Assembly: GCA_039707655.1 (NCBI GenBank)
Contig: CM077665.1
Coordinates: 142,539,148 to 142,603,147, forward strand
Source of the DNA: Elymus sibiricus
Lineage: Eukaryota > Streptophyta > Magnoliopsida > Poales > Poaceae
DNA length: 64,000 nt
Direction: 5' to 3'
The translations under genes and the position numbers were made by a program. The notes beneath the pieces were generated by a model. It had not been told where the DNA came from. It saw nothing but the letters and a program-made list of their open reading frames with translations, and ran no database searches. The stretch's first letter is position 1. The number at the start of each line of letters is the position of its first letter. Below, one piece after another: positions 20,294-32,582 of this stretch.

Positions 20294-20775
20294 CTATATC
20301 TCTTTGAACTTTTTGGTAACTTGTTGCCAAAGGGGGAGAAGTGTATATAGATCTTTAGGCTTGGAGTGAGAGAGCGTTTGGTTTTTATCGCTGTTTCAAA
20401 AACATTTGTTTTTTTATTTGCTTGTGTTAAACGTTTGTTGGTGTTTGATCATACACGTTATGTGTGATGCTACTATTTCCTATCATCTTAATGCTTATGA
20501 GATGATCTTTCACCTTTGCTTGATTGTGTTGTGCTATGATATTAACTCTAATTATTCTCGCACACCACCAAGATGTATGTGACATGGAAGAAGTGCCCCA
20601 TGTACCTAATCGATTGTGCATTTGCATTCAAACGCAAATTTTAAAATAATGCACAAATTTAGGGGGAGCTCTTGCTTATCACATACTTCTCAAAGCGACA
20701 ATTATATTCATTGATTATATCATATGTCGAAGCTTTGATCTATATGTTGTCATCAATTACCAAAAAGGGGAAGAT
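20294..20775 (+). other. 3' untranslated interior with repeated polypurine tracts
   Basis: Three GGGGGAG-like tracts occur: CAAAGGGGGAGAAG (20328-20341), TTTAGGGGGAGCTC (about 20658-20671) and CAAAAAGGGGAAGAT (20761-20775). The last abuts the LTR and is the functional-position polypurine tract. Duplicated tracts are a known Sirevirus trait. No ORF of note. Confidence 0.7.
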
Positions 20776-21343
20776 TGAAAGCACATTTGCTCCCTTGGTG
20801 GTTTTGGTAATTAATAACAACATATAAGTCATTGAACTAATGTTTCCACTAAGTATATTTCAGGAAACGTTCAATGATAGGATTGGCAAAAGGATTGTGG
20901 AGATTGTGGAGATACCCCAAGATGCAAGGAAATGGATTGGCAAAGCTTCAAGCAAGAGGACTCTACATTTTACTTTGTGAGAAATCACTTTGAGTCCATA
21001 GGAAAGCCAATACTATTAAAAGGGGGTAAGGTACTGTTGGTGAACAAAATACTCATACGTGCACAAGTGATAGTCACCAAAAACACCCACAAGCTCTTCC
21101 ACAAAAGTTTGTCCAAAGTCAAACATCCAAAATCGGTGCAACCAACACCTTCCACTCGGTGCCACCGATTCCCATACTCAGACAGACCTAAGCCAAACCC
21201 TAGCCTTTCGGTGCAACCGATTCTGCTTCGGTGCCACCGAGTTTGGGTTGCCAACTTTCTGTTACGCAGTTTCACAATATCGGTACCACCGAGATTGTTG
21301 GATCGGCATCACCGAGAATGGGCAATCTGACCGTTGGTCACCT

Positions 21344-23099
21344 TGTTGGAAATATGCCCTAGAGGCAATAATAAAATGGTTATTATTATATTTCCTTGTT
21401 CATGATAATTGTCTATTGTTCATGCTATAATTGTATTAGCCGAAAACCGTAATACATGTGTGAATACATAGACCACACCATGTCCCTAGTGAGCCCCTAG
21501 ATGACTAGCTCGTTGATCAATAGATGGTCATGGTTTCCTGGCCATGGACATTGGATGTCGTTGATAACAGGATCACATCATTAGGAGAATGATGTGATGG
21601 ACAAGACCCAATCCTAACCATAGCACAAGATCGTGTAGTTCGTCTGCTAGAGCTTTTCTAATGTGAAGTATCATTTCCTTAGACCATGAGATTGTGCAAC
21701 TCCCGGATACCGTAGGAATGCTTTGGGTGTATCAAACGTCACAACGTAACTGGGTGACTATAAAGGTGCACTACAGGTGTCTCCGAAAGTGTTTGTTGGG
21801 TTGGCACGAATCGAGACTGGGATTTGTCACTCCGTGTGACGGAGAGGTATCTCTGGGCCCACTCGGTAATACATCATCATAATGAGCTCAATGTGACTAA
21901 GGAGTTAGTCACGGGATCATGTGTTATGGAACGAGTAAAGAGACTTGCCGGTAACGAGATTGAACAAGGTATAGGGATACCGACGATCGAATCTCGGGCA
22001 AGTAACATACCGATGGACAAAGGGAATTGTATATGGGATTAATTGAATCCCTGACATCGTGGTTCATCCAACGAGATCATCGTGGAACATGTGGGAGCCA
22101 ATATGGGTATCCAGATCCCTCTATTGGTTATTGGCTGGAGAGGTGTCTCGGTCATGACTGCATGGTTCCCGAACCCGTAGGGTCTACACACTTAAGGTTC
22201 GGTGACGCTAGAGTTGTAATGGGAATTGTATGTGGTTACTGAAAGTTGTTCGGAGTCCCGGATGAGATCCGGGACGTCTCGAGGAGTTCCGGAATGGTCC
22301 GGAGGTGAAGATTTATATATGGGAAGTCCAGTTTCAGTCACCGGAAAGGTTTCGGGGTTTATCGGTATTGTACCGGGACCGCCGAAGGGGTTTCGGGGGT
22401 CCACTGGGAGGGTCCACCTTCCCCGGAGGACCTAATGGGCTGTAGTTGCGTGGGAACCAGCCCCTTAGTGGGCTGGTGCGCCCCCCCCCCAAGGGCCCAA
22501 GGCGCCTAGGGATGGAAACCCTAGGGGGGCCGCCGCCCCCCAAGGGCCCAAGGCGCCTAGGGTTGGAAACCCTAGGGGGGCCGCCGCCCCCCGGGGGGCC
22601 GCCACCCCCCCCCCCCTCTAGATGGATCTAGGGGGGCCGGCCCCCTCTCTCCTTCCCCCTATAAATAGTGGGGGTTGGGAGGGCAGCCACACACCCTTCC
22701 CTTGGCGCAGCCCTTCCCCCTTCCTACACCTCCTCCTCCTCCGTAGCGCTTAGCGAAGCTCTGCCGGATAACCACGAGCTCCACCGCCACCACGCCGTCG
22801 TGCTGCCAGAGCTCTCTCTCAACTTCTCCTTCCCCCCTTGCTGGATCAAGAAGTAGGAGACGTCCCCGGGCTGTACGTGTGTTGAACGCGGAGGCGCCGT
22901 CCGTTCGGCGCTTGGATCGGATCTTCCGCGATTTGAATCGCCGCGAGTACGACTCCATCCACCGCATTCTTTGTAACGCTTCCGCTTAGCGATCTTCAAG
23001 GGTATGAAGATGCACTCCCTCTCTCTCGTTGCTAGCATCTGCTAGATTGATCTTGGTGACACGTAGGAAAATTTTGAATTATTACTACGTTCCCCAACA
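21344..23099 (+). repeat. 5' LTR of copia element
   Basis: 1756 bp, TGTTGG...CCAACA, TATA box TATAAATA at 22660-22667. It is about 54 bp longer than the 3' LTR because a 51-bp segment containing GGCGCCTAGGG and CCGCCGCCCCCC is tandemly duplicated (22491-22541 and 22542-22592). Confidence 0.92.
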
Positions 23100-24390
23100 G
23101 TGGCATCAGAGCTAGGTCTATGCGTAGATTCTATGCACGAGTAGAACACAAGTAGTTGTGGGCGATGATTTGGTCAATTTGCTTGCCGTTACTAGTCCTA
23201 TCTTGATTCGGCAGCATTGTGGGATGAAGCGGCCCGGACCGACTTTACACGTACGCTTACGTGAGACTGGTTCCACCGCCTGACATGCACTTGTTGCATA
23301 AGGTGGCTAGTGGGTGTCTGTCTCTCCCACTTTAGTCGGATCGGATTCGATGAAGAGGGTCCTTATGAAGGGTAAATAGCAATTGGCATATCATCGTTGT
23401 GGCTTTTGCGTAGGTAAGAAACATTCTTGCTAGAAACCCATAGCAGCCACGTAAAACTTGCAACAACAATTAGAGGACGTCTAACTTGTTTTTGCAGGGT
23501 ATGCTATGTGATGTGATATGGCCAAAAGGATGTGATGAAATATATGTGATGTATCAGATTGATCATGTTCTTGTAATAGGAATCACGACTTGCATGTCGA
23601 TAAGTATGACAACCGGCAGGAGCCATAGGCGTTGTCATAATTTATTGTATGACCTGCGTGTCAATCAAAAACGCCATGTAATTACTTTACTTTATTGCTA
23701 ACCGTTAGCCATAGTAGTATAAGTAATAGTTGGTGAGACAACTTCATGAAGACACGATGATGGAGATCATGATGATGGAGATCGTGGTGTCGTGCCGGTG
23801 ACGATGGTGATCATGCCGCGCCCCGAAGATGGAGATCAAAGGCGCAAGATGATATTGGCCATATCATGTCACTTTATGATTTGCATGTGATGTTTATCAT
23901 GTTTTTACATCTTATTTGCTTAGAACGACGATAGCATAAATAAGATGATCCCTCACTAAAATTTCAAGAAATGTGTTCCCCCTAAGTGTGCACCGTTGCG
24001 AAGGATCGTTGTTTCGAAGCACCACGTGATGATCGGGTGTGATAGATTCTAACGTTCGCATACAACGAGTGTAAGCCAGATTTACACACGCGAAACACTT
24101 AGGTTGACTTGACGAGCCTAGCATGTACAGACATGGCCTCGAAACACGAGAGACCGAAAGGTCGAACATGAGTCGTATAGTAGATGCGATCAACATGGAG
24201 ATGTTCACCATTGATGACTAGTCCGTCTCACGTGATGATCGGACACGGCCTAGTCGATATGGATCATGTATCACTTAGATGACTAGAGGGATGTCTATCT
24301 GAGTGGGAGTTCATAAATAATTTGATTAGATGAACTTAATTATCATGAACTTAGTCTAAAATTGTCTTTACAATCTATCTTGTAGATCCA
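23100..24390 (+). other. Primer site and long leader of copia element
   Basis: Primer site TGGCATCAGAGC (23101-23112), one mismatch from the usual initiator tRNA-Met complement TGGTATCAGAGC. About 1.28 kb of leader follows before the gag ATG, a length typical of BARE1-type elements where packaging and dimerisation signals lie. No protein is recognisable in it. Confidence 0.75.
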
Positions 24391-27300
24391 ATGGCCCACG
24401 CTAATGTTGCCCTCAACTTCAACGCGTTCCTAGAGAAAACCAAACTGAAAGACGATGGAAGCAACTATACGGACTGGGTCCGTAACTTGAGGATCATCCT
24501 CATAGCTTCCAAGAAATTATATGCCCTTGATGCACCGCTAGGTGACGCACCCGTTTTCCCAGCAACTCAAGACGTTATGAACGCCTGGCAGTCGCGTAGT
24601 GATGATTACTCCCTGGTTCAGTGCGGCATGCTTTACAGCTTAGAACCGGGGCTCCAAAAGCGTTTTGAGCAACACGGAGCATATGAGATGTTCCAAGAGC
24701 TGAGAATGGTTTTCCAAGCTCATGCCCGGGTCGAGAGATATGAAGTCTCCGACAAGTTCTTCAGTTGTAAGATGGAAAAAAATAGTTCTGTCAGCGAGCA
24801 CATACTCAAAATGTCTGGGTTGCACAACCGCTTGTCTCAGCTGGGAGTTAATCTTCCGGATGACTCGGTTATTGACAGAATCCTCCAGTCGCTTCCACCT
24901 AGCTACAAGAGCTTTGTGATGAACTACAATATGCAAGGGATGGAGAAGTCCATTCCTGAGTTATATTCGATGCTGAAATCAGCGGAGGTGGAAATCAAAA
25001 AGGAACATCAAGTGTTGATGGTGAATAAGACCACTAGTTTCAAGAAAGGCAAGGGTAAGAAGAACTTAAAGAAGGACGGCAAAGCAGTTGCCGCGCCCGG
25101 TAAATCAGTTGCCGGGAAGAAGCCCAAGAATGGACCCAAGCCTGAGACTGAGTGCTTTTATTGCAAGGGAACCGGTCACTGGAAGCGGAACTGCCCCAAG
25201 TACTTAGCAGATAAGAAGGCCGGCAACGTCAAAGGTATATATGATATACATGTTATTGATGTGTACCTTACCAGCGCTCGTAGTAGCCCCTGGGTATTTG
25301 ATACCGGTGCGGTTGCTCACATTTGTAACTCAAAACAGGAGCTGCGGAATAAGTGGAGACTGGCAAAGGACGAGGTGACGATGCACGTCGGGAATGGTTC
25401 CAAGGTCGATGTGATCGCCGTCGGCACGCTACCTCTACATCTACCTTCGGGATTAGTTTTAAACCTCAATAATTGTTATTTACTACCAACTTTGAGCATG
25501 AACATTGTATCTGGATCTCGTTTGATGCGAGATGGCTACTCATTTAAATCCGAGAATAATGGTTGTTCTATTTATATGAGAGATATGATTTATGGTCATG
25601 CCCCGTTGGTTAATGGTTTATTTTTATTGAATCTCGAACGTGATGTTACACATATTCATAGTGTGAATGCCAAACGATGTAAGGTTGATAATGATAATCC
25701 CACATACTTGTGGCACTGCCGCCTTGGTCATATTGGTGTCAAACGCATGAAGAAACTCCATGCAGATGGACTTTTGGAGTCTCTTGATTATGAATCATTT
25801 GACACGTGCGAACCATGCCTCATGGGCAAGATGACTAAGACTCCGTTCTCCGGAACAATGGAGCGAGCAACCAGCTTGTTGGAAATAATACATATCGATG
25901 TATGTGGACCGATGAGCGTTGAGGCTCGCGGTGGCTATCGTTATGTTCTCACCCTCACTGATGACTTAAGCAGATATGGGTATGTCTACTTGATGAAACA
26001 CAAGTCTGAGACCTTTGAAAAGTTCAAGGAATTTCAGAGTGAGGTAGAGAATCAACGTGACAAGAAAATAAAGTTTTTACGATCTGATCGTGGAGGAGAA
26101 TATTTGAGTCACGAGTTTGGCACGCACTTAAGGAAATGTGGAATTGTTTCACAACTCACGCCGCCTGGCACACCTCAGCGTAATGGTGTGTCCGAACGTC
26201 GTAATCGCACTCTATTGGATATGGTGCGATCTATGATGTCTCTTACTGATTTACCGCTATCATTTTGGGGATATGCATTAGAGACTGCCGCATTCACTTT
26301 AAATAGGGCACCGTCTAAATCCGTTGAGACGACACCGTATGAATTATGGTTTGGGAAGAAACCTAAGCTGTCGTTTCTGAAAGTTTGGGTATGCGATGCT
26401 TATGTCAAGAAACTTCAACCTGAAAAGCTCGAACCCAAATCGGAAAAGTGCGTCTTCATAGGATACCCTAAGGAAACTATTGGGTATACCTTCTACCTCA
26501 GATCCGAAGGCAAGATCTTTGTTGCCAAGAATGGATCCTTTCTAGAGAAAGAGTTTCTCTCGAAAGAAGTAAGTGGGAGGAAAGTGGAACTTGATGAGGT
26601 AATTGTACCCCCTCTCGAACCGGAGAGTAGCGCAGCGCAGGAAAATGTTTCTGTGGTGCCTGCACTGACTAGAGAGGAAGTTAATGATGATGATCATGAA
26701 ACTTCGGATCAAGTTACTACTGAACTTCGTAGGTCCACGAGGACACGTTCCGCACCAGAGTGGTACGACAACCCTGTCCTGGAAATCATGTCGTTAGACA
26801 ACAGTGAACCTTCGAACTATGAAGAAGCCATGGCGGGCCCGGATTCCAACAAATGGCTTGAAGCCATGAAATCTGAGATAGGATCCATGTATGAGAACAA
26901 AGTATGGACTTTGGTGGACTTGCCCGATGATCGGCAAGCCATAGAAAATAAATGGATCTTTAAGAAGAAGACTGACGCGGATGGTAATGTGACCGTCTAT
27001 AAGGCTCGGCTTGTCGCTAAGGGTTATTGACAAGTTCAAGGAGTAGACTACGATGAGACTTTCTCACCCGTAGCGATGCTGAAGTCCGTCCGAATCATGT
27101 TAGCAGTTGCCGCATTTTATGATTATGAGATCTGGCAAATGGACGTCAAAACGGCATTCCTTAACGGTTTCCTTAAGGAAGAATTGTATATGATGCAGCC
27201 GGAAGGTTTTGTCGATCCTAAGAATGCTGACAAGGTATGCAAGCTCCAGCGCTCCATCTATGGGCTGGTGCAAGCATCTCGTAGTTGGAACATTCGCTTT

Positions 27301-28380
27301 GATGAGGTGATCAAAGCGTTTGGGTTTATACAGACTTATGGAGAAGCCTGTATTTACAAGAAAGTGAGTGGGAACTCTGTAGCATTTCTCATTTTATATG
27401 TGGATGACATATTGTTGATGGGAAATGATATAGAACTTATGGAAAGCATAAAGGCCTACTTGAATAAGTGTTTTTCAATGAAGGACCTTGGAGAAGCTGC
27501 TTACATATTAGGCATCAAGATCTATAGAGATAGATCGAGATGCCTCATTGGTCTTTCACAAAGCACATACCTTGACAAGATATTGAAGAAGTTCAATATG
27601 GATCAGTCCAAGAAGGGGTTCTTGCCTGTATTGCAAGGTGTGAGATTGAGCACAGCTCAATGCCCGACCTCGGCAGAAGATAGAGAAAAGATGAGTTTCA
27701 TCCCCTATGCCTCAGCCATAGGCTCTATTATGTATGCCATGCTGTGTACCAGACCTGATGTGAACCTTGCCATAAGTTTGGTAGGGAGGTACCAATGTGA
27801 TCCCGGATTGGAACACTGGACAGCGGTCAAGATTATCCTTAAGTACCTGAAAAGGACTAAGGATATGTTTCTCGTTTATGGAGGTGCCGAAGAGCTCGTC
27901 GTAAAGGGTTGCGTCGATGCTAGCTTCGACACGGATCCGGATGACTCCAAGTCACAAACCGGATACGTGTATATTTTGAATGGTGGGGCAGTCAGCTGGT
28001 GCAGTTGCAAGCAAAGCGTCGTGGCGGCATCTACATGTGAAGCGGAGTACATAGCTGCTTTGGAAGCAGCGCAGGAAGGAGTCTGGATGAAGGAGTTCAT
28101 CACCGACCTAGGAGTGATTCCCAATGCATCAGGCCCGATGACTCTCTTCTGTGACAACACTGGAGCTATTGCCATTGCCAAGGAGCCCAGGTTTCACAAG
28201 AAGACCAAGCACATCAAGCGCCGCTTCAACTCCATTTGTGGTTACATTCAGGATGGAGATATAGATATTTGTAAAGTACATACGAATCTGAATGTCGCAG
28301 ATCCGTTGACTAAACCTCTTTCACGAGCGAAACATGATCATCACCAAAACTCTATGGGTGTTCGATTCATCACAATGTAA
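24391..28380 (+). pseudogene. Copia gag-pol polyprotein, 1329 codons with one in-frame TGA
   Basis: A single frame encodes all functions for particle formation, reverse transcription and integration. Gag of the UBN2 type occupies residues 1-250, with a CCHC knuckle at 255-268 (CFYCKGTGHWKRNC). Aspartic protease FDTGA lies at about 303-307. The integrase zinc-binding segment (LWHCRLGHIG ... CEPCLMGK) is at about 437-475. The integrase core has Asp502, Asp566 and Glu602 in D-D-35-E spacing. RT follows with the MDVKTAFLNG motif and YVDD at 1003-1006. RNase H has CVDAS, CEAEY and CDNTGA, ending in ADPLTKPL. The only break is TGA at 27028-27030, just before RT motif QVQGVDYDETFSPV. Family members have arginine there, and CGA to TGA is a single CpG transition. 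Numbering counts through the stop. The stop should separate gag-PR-IN from RT-RNase H. Confidence 0.93.
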
Positions 28381-28399
28381 CTAGATTATTGACTCTAGT

Positions 28400-28412
28400 G
28401 CAAGTGGGAGAC
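28400..28412 (+). other. Polypurine tract of copia element
   Basis: GCAAGTGGGAGAC immediately before the 3' LTR, where second-strand DNA synthesis would be primed; 20 bases after the gag-pol stop. Confidence 0.75.
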
Positions 28413-30114
28413 TGTTGGAAATATGCCCTAGAGGCAATAATAAAATGGTTATTATTATATTTCCTTGTTCATGATAATTGTCTATTGTTCATGCTATAAT
28501 TGTATTAGCCGGAAACCGTAATACATGTGTGAATACATAGACCACACCATGTCCCTAGTGAGCCTCTAGATGACTAGCTCGTTGATCAATAGATGGTCAT
28601 GGTTTCCTGGCCATGGACATTGGATGTCGTTGATAACGGGATCACATCATTAGGAGAATGATGTGATGGACAAGACCCAATCCTAAGCATAGCACAAGAT
28701 CGTGTAGTTCGTCTGCTAGAGCTTTTCTAATGTCAAGTATCATTTCCTTAGACCATGAGATTGTGCAACTCCCGGATACCGTAGGAATGCTTTGGGTGTA
28801 TCAAACGTCACAACGTAACTGGGTGACTATAAAGGTGCACTACAGGTGTCTCCGAAAGTGTTTGTTGGGTTGGCACGAATCGAGACTGGGATTTGTCACT
28901 CCGTGTGACGGAGAGGTATCTCTGGGCCCACTCGGTAATACATCATCATAATGAGCTCAATGTGACTAAGGAGTAAGTCACGGGATCATGTGTTACGGAA
29001 TGAGTAAAGAGACTTGCCGGTAACGAGATTGAACAAGGTATAGGGATACCGACGATCAAATCTCGGGCAAGTAACATACCGATGGACAAAGGGAATTGTA
29101 TACGGGATTAATTGAATCCCCGACATCGTGGTTCATCCGATGAGATCATTGTGGAACATGTGGGAGCCAATATGGGTATCCAGATACCGCTATTGGTTAT
29201 TGGCCGGAGAGGTGTCTCGGTCATGACTGCATGGTTCCCGAACCCGTAGGGTCTACACACTTAAGGTTCGGTGACGCCAGAGTTGTAATGGGAATTGTAT
29301 GTGGTTACCGAAAGTTGTTCGGAGTCCCGGATGAGATCCCGGACGTCACGAGGAGTTTCGGAATGGTCTGGAGGTGAAGATTTATATATGGGAAGTCCAG
29401 TTTCAGTCACCGGAAAGGTTTCGGGGTTTATCGGTATTGTACCGGGACCGCCGAAGGGGTTCCGGGGGTCCACCGGGAGGGTCCACCTGCCCCGGAGGAC
29501 CTAATGGGCTGTAGTTGGGTGGGAACCAGCCCCTTAGTGGGCTGGTGCGCCCCCCCAAGGGCCCAAGGCGCCTAGGGTTGGAAACCCTAGGGGGGCCGCC
29601 GCCCCCCCGGGGGGCCGCCGCCCCCCCCCCCTCTAGATGGATCTAGGGGGGCCGGCCCCCTCTCCCCTTCCCCCTATAAATAGTGGGGGGTGGGAGGGCA
29701 GCCACACACCCTTCCCTTGGCGCAGCCCTTCCCCCTTCCTACACCTCCTCCTCCTCCGTAGCGCTTAGCGAAGCTCTGCCGGAGAACCACGAGCTCCACC
29801 GCCACCACGCCGTCATGCTGCCGGAGCACTCCCTCAACTTCTCCTTCCCCCCTTGCTGGATCAAGAAGGAGGAGACATCCCCAGGCTGTACGTGTGTTGA
29901 ACGCGGAGGCGCCGTCCGTTCGGCGCTTGGATCGGATCTTCCGCGATTTGAATCGCCGCGAGTACGACTCCATCAACCGCGTTCTTTGTAACGCTTCCGC
30001 TTAGCGATCTTCAAGGGTATGAACATGCACTCCCTCTCTCTCATTGCTAGCATCTCCTAGATTAATCTTGGTGACACGTAGGAAAATTTTGAATTATTAC
30101 TACGTTCCCCAACA
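28413..30114 (+). repeat. 3' LTR of copia element
   Basis: 1702 bp with the same ends as the 5' LTR and TATA box TATAAATA at 29675-29682. It has one copy of the 51-bp unit that is doubled in the 5' LTR. It is followed by the CACCT duplication. Confidence 0.92.
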
Positions 30115-30741
30115 CACCTTATCGGTGCAACCGAGTTTCATATATCGGTCTCACCGAGATTCAAAAGTTGCCACCTTTTGGTCACTTCGGTACCACCGAA
30201 ATTAACACATCAGTGTCACCGAGTTGGTCATTTTGTGTGTAATGGTTGGATTTTTGGGGATGCCTATATATACCCCTTCACCACCACCCACTCGAAAGAG
30301 AAGCACTCAAAACTATTCCATACTTGCCCCATCCAGTTTTCTGAGAGAGAGCCACCTACTCATGTGTTGAGATCATGCCATTCCATTCCAACCATATGAA
30401 TCTTGATCTCTAGCCTCCCCAAGTTGCTTTCCACCAATCCCATCTCTTCCACCAAGCCAAATCTGTGAGAGAGTGATTGTGTGTTGAGGAGTCTATCATC
30501 TTGAAGCACAAGAGCAAGGAGTTCATCGACATTGCCGAGCCTATTACCTTTTGGAGGGTGGTGCCTCCTAGATTGGTTAGGTGTCGCTTGGGAGCCTCCT
30601 ACTTCGTGTTGTGGAGTTGAACCAAGAAGTTTGTAAGGGCAAGGAGATCGCCTACTTTGTGAAGATCTACCCATAGTGAGGCTAGTCCTTCGTGGACGGA
30701 AGCCGTTATGGAATAGTCGAGGTTGCTACTTCGTGGACCCT

Positions 30742-32582
30742 ACAACAAGCTTAATTCCTACTCGTCCTCGAGTAGGTAAATGATAAAAGAAATAATTTAT
30801 GAAGTGTGAATGCTAGCATAGTGCATAAGTTTGATCAATGATAATTTCAGCTACTTTTCCTACTATCATAACAACAACTTTTTCTCATAAAACTCATCAT
30901 GATAAAGTAGCAACCAATTCACATGCTATGGTTCAAACAATGAATTCTCTTGAAACTTAACAACCTATGTTCTTAGTCACCAAACAATTGCAATTCAACT
31001 TATTCTCAAGAAAGTCTAAGTAAGAGCTCCACATACTCAATCATCATATAGTCTTCTATGATTGCTAGTACTCAAAGCATATTTTTAGAACAAATGGCAT
31101 CCATCGAACACAGAGAAAGATAGGGGCTTAATGTTTCGCCACCCAACTCATTTATCATAGAGATAATTGTCAACAATAATAAGTCATGATCAAATATATT
31201 TGACTGGCCATATGTGCCTAGATCTTTCCCCACCACATGATGCTTGCCAGCTAGAGAATAATTGAGGTTGAAATGGGAATGCATACTATTGACTCTTGCA
31301 TAAAAGTAAATACTGAAAGGTAAAAGATAGGCCCTTCATAGAGGGACGCAGGGATTTGTAGAGGTGCCAGAGCTCAAAGCATAAATCAGAGATAAATATA
31401 ATTTTGGGAGGTGCACCCTTCCTGTCAAAGTTACGACCGAGAGTTATCAATATCTTCCATGTTAAACACATTAGCTGCGGTTCCCAAGCGCTAAAAGTGA
31501 AGGTTTACTCCCCCTCCACCAACAAACACACTCCACGGCTAGCCGAATCCACGGGTACCGTCCATACCAGCAACATTCCTGGGGAGTTTTGTTTAATTAT
31601 TTGCATTTTTTTATTTCGGGACTGGGAATCCCTATTACCCCCCCCCCCCCCCCCTCTCATGCAAGGACGAGTGAATAAACAATCATCATGAGAATAAACC
31701 ACTTAACATGGAAGATACTGACCGCCCCCGTCAATCCATGAGTGGTCCAGGCACACAAAGCAGATGCTCATTTGAAATTTTAGAGGTGGCACATGCAAAT
31801 TTACTTGGAACGGCAGGGTAATACCACATATAGGTAGATATGGTGGACTCTCATCGCAAGAAACTAGGTTTAAGGGTTTTTGGATGCACAAGTAGTATCT
31901 CTACTTAGTACGAATTTTTTGCTAGCAAAACATCCTAAGCAAACAGCATATGTTGGAGGATCCATAACAATATAATTTCTATGCAAATATACACAACCAT
32001 AACTCATTACGTTGTCTTCCTTCTCCAACTTCAACTAATTTGCTCAAGTTTGAAAATAATTAATGGGTATTCACAATCATAGAAGATGTTCAAGATAATA
32101 TATTTGTATGTGAAAGTTCTCTTCCTTATACTAATCATTCACGAATTGCTTGTATGACCAATATTGTGATTGTCAAACTTCAATAGATTTTACTATCTAA
32201 ACCAGATGTGAAGCTACTAATAAGCATAAAGCACATTGATAATTTCATATTTATTATATTTCATTGACTCATAATTTACTCATAGGATATAAGTGAAGCT
32301 CAAGAGTAAACATCAAACTAATCTTCAAAAGATATAAGTGAAGATCAATGAGTAGGTAAACAATCAAGTAGCTATGTGAGGGCTCTCTATCTCAATAAAT
32401 ATTTTCAAATCTAAGTATTTATTAAAATAGCATGCAAAACTAAATAAAATGACACTCCAAGAATAGCACAAACCATGTGGACAAATAAAAATTTAGGCTC
32501 AACATAGGCTAACCGATATTTGTTTGATGAAGAGAGGTGGGATGCGTAGCATCCCCAAGCTTAGATGCTTGAGACTTGAGGT
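30742..32582. other. Athila-group-like non-coding interior DNA
   Basis: AT-rich sequence without coding motifs. Segments such as CTACTCGTCCTCGAGTAGG near its start and GCATCCCCAAGCTTAG near its end are familiar from the untranslated interior of WHAM/Sabrina/BAGY2-type elements. Both ends are junctions: on the left it replaces the end of the Sirevirus-like LTR, on the right it meets a truncated Tat pol. A run of about 17 C lies near 31638-31654. Orientation and exact family are uncertain. Confidence 0.45.

Larger units (their letters stand above)
21344..30114 (+). mobile_element. Nearly intact BARE1/Angela-like Ty1/copia element, 8771 bp
   Basis: Two LTRs (21344-23099, 28413-30114), initiator-Met primer site, one gag-pol frame with a single internal stop, a polypurine tract, and exact CACCT duplications at 21339-21343 and 30115-30119. 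The LTR opening TGTTGGAAATATGCCCTAG and end CGTTCCCCAACA are hallmarks of the Angela/BARE1/WIS group. It inserted into the right LTR of the Sirevirus-like element. By eye the LTRs differ at about 40-45 of some 1700 positions (roughly 2.5%), mostly transitions. Confidence 0.92.
20776..30741 (+). repeat. Right LTR of Sirevirus-like element, split and truncated
   Basis: LTR sequence occupies 20776-21343 and 30120-30741. Between them is the copia element (21344-30114) plus one copy of the duplicated CACCT. It aligns with the left LTR until TTCGTGGACCCT, then changes at about 30742 to unrelated Athila-like DNA, so about 325 bp of the LTR end is missing. The palindrome array is retained on both sides of the copia insertion. 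Confidence 0.85.
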
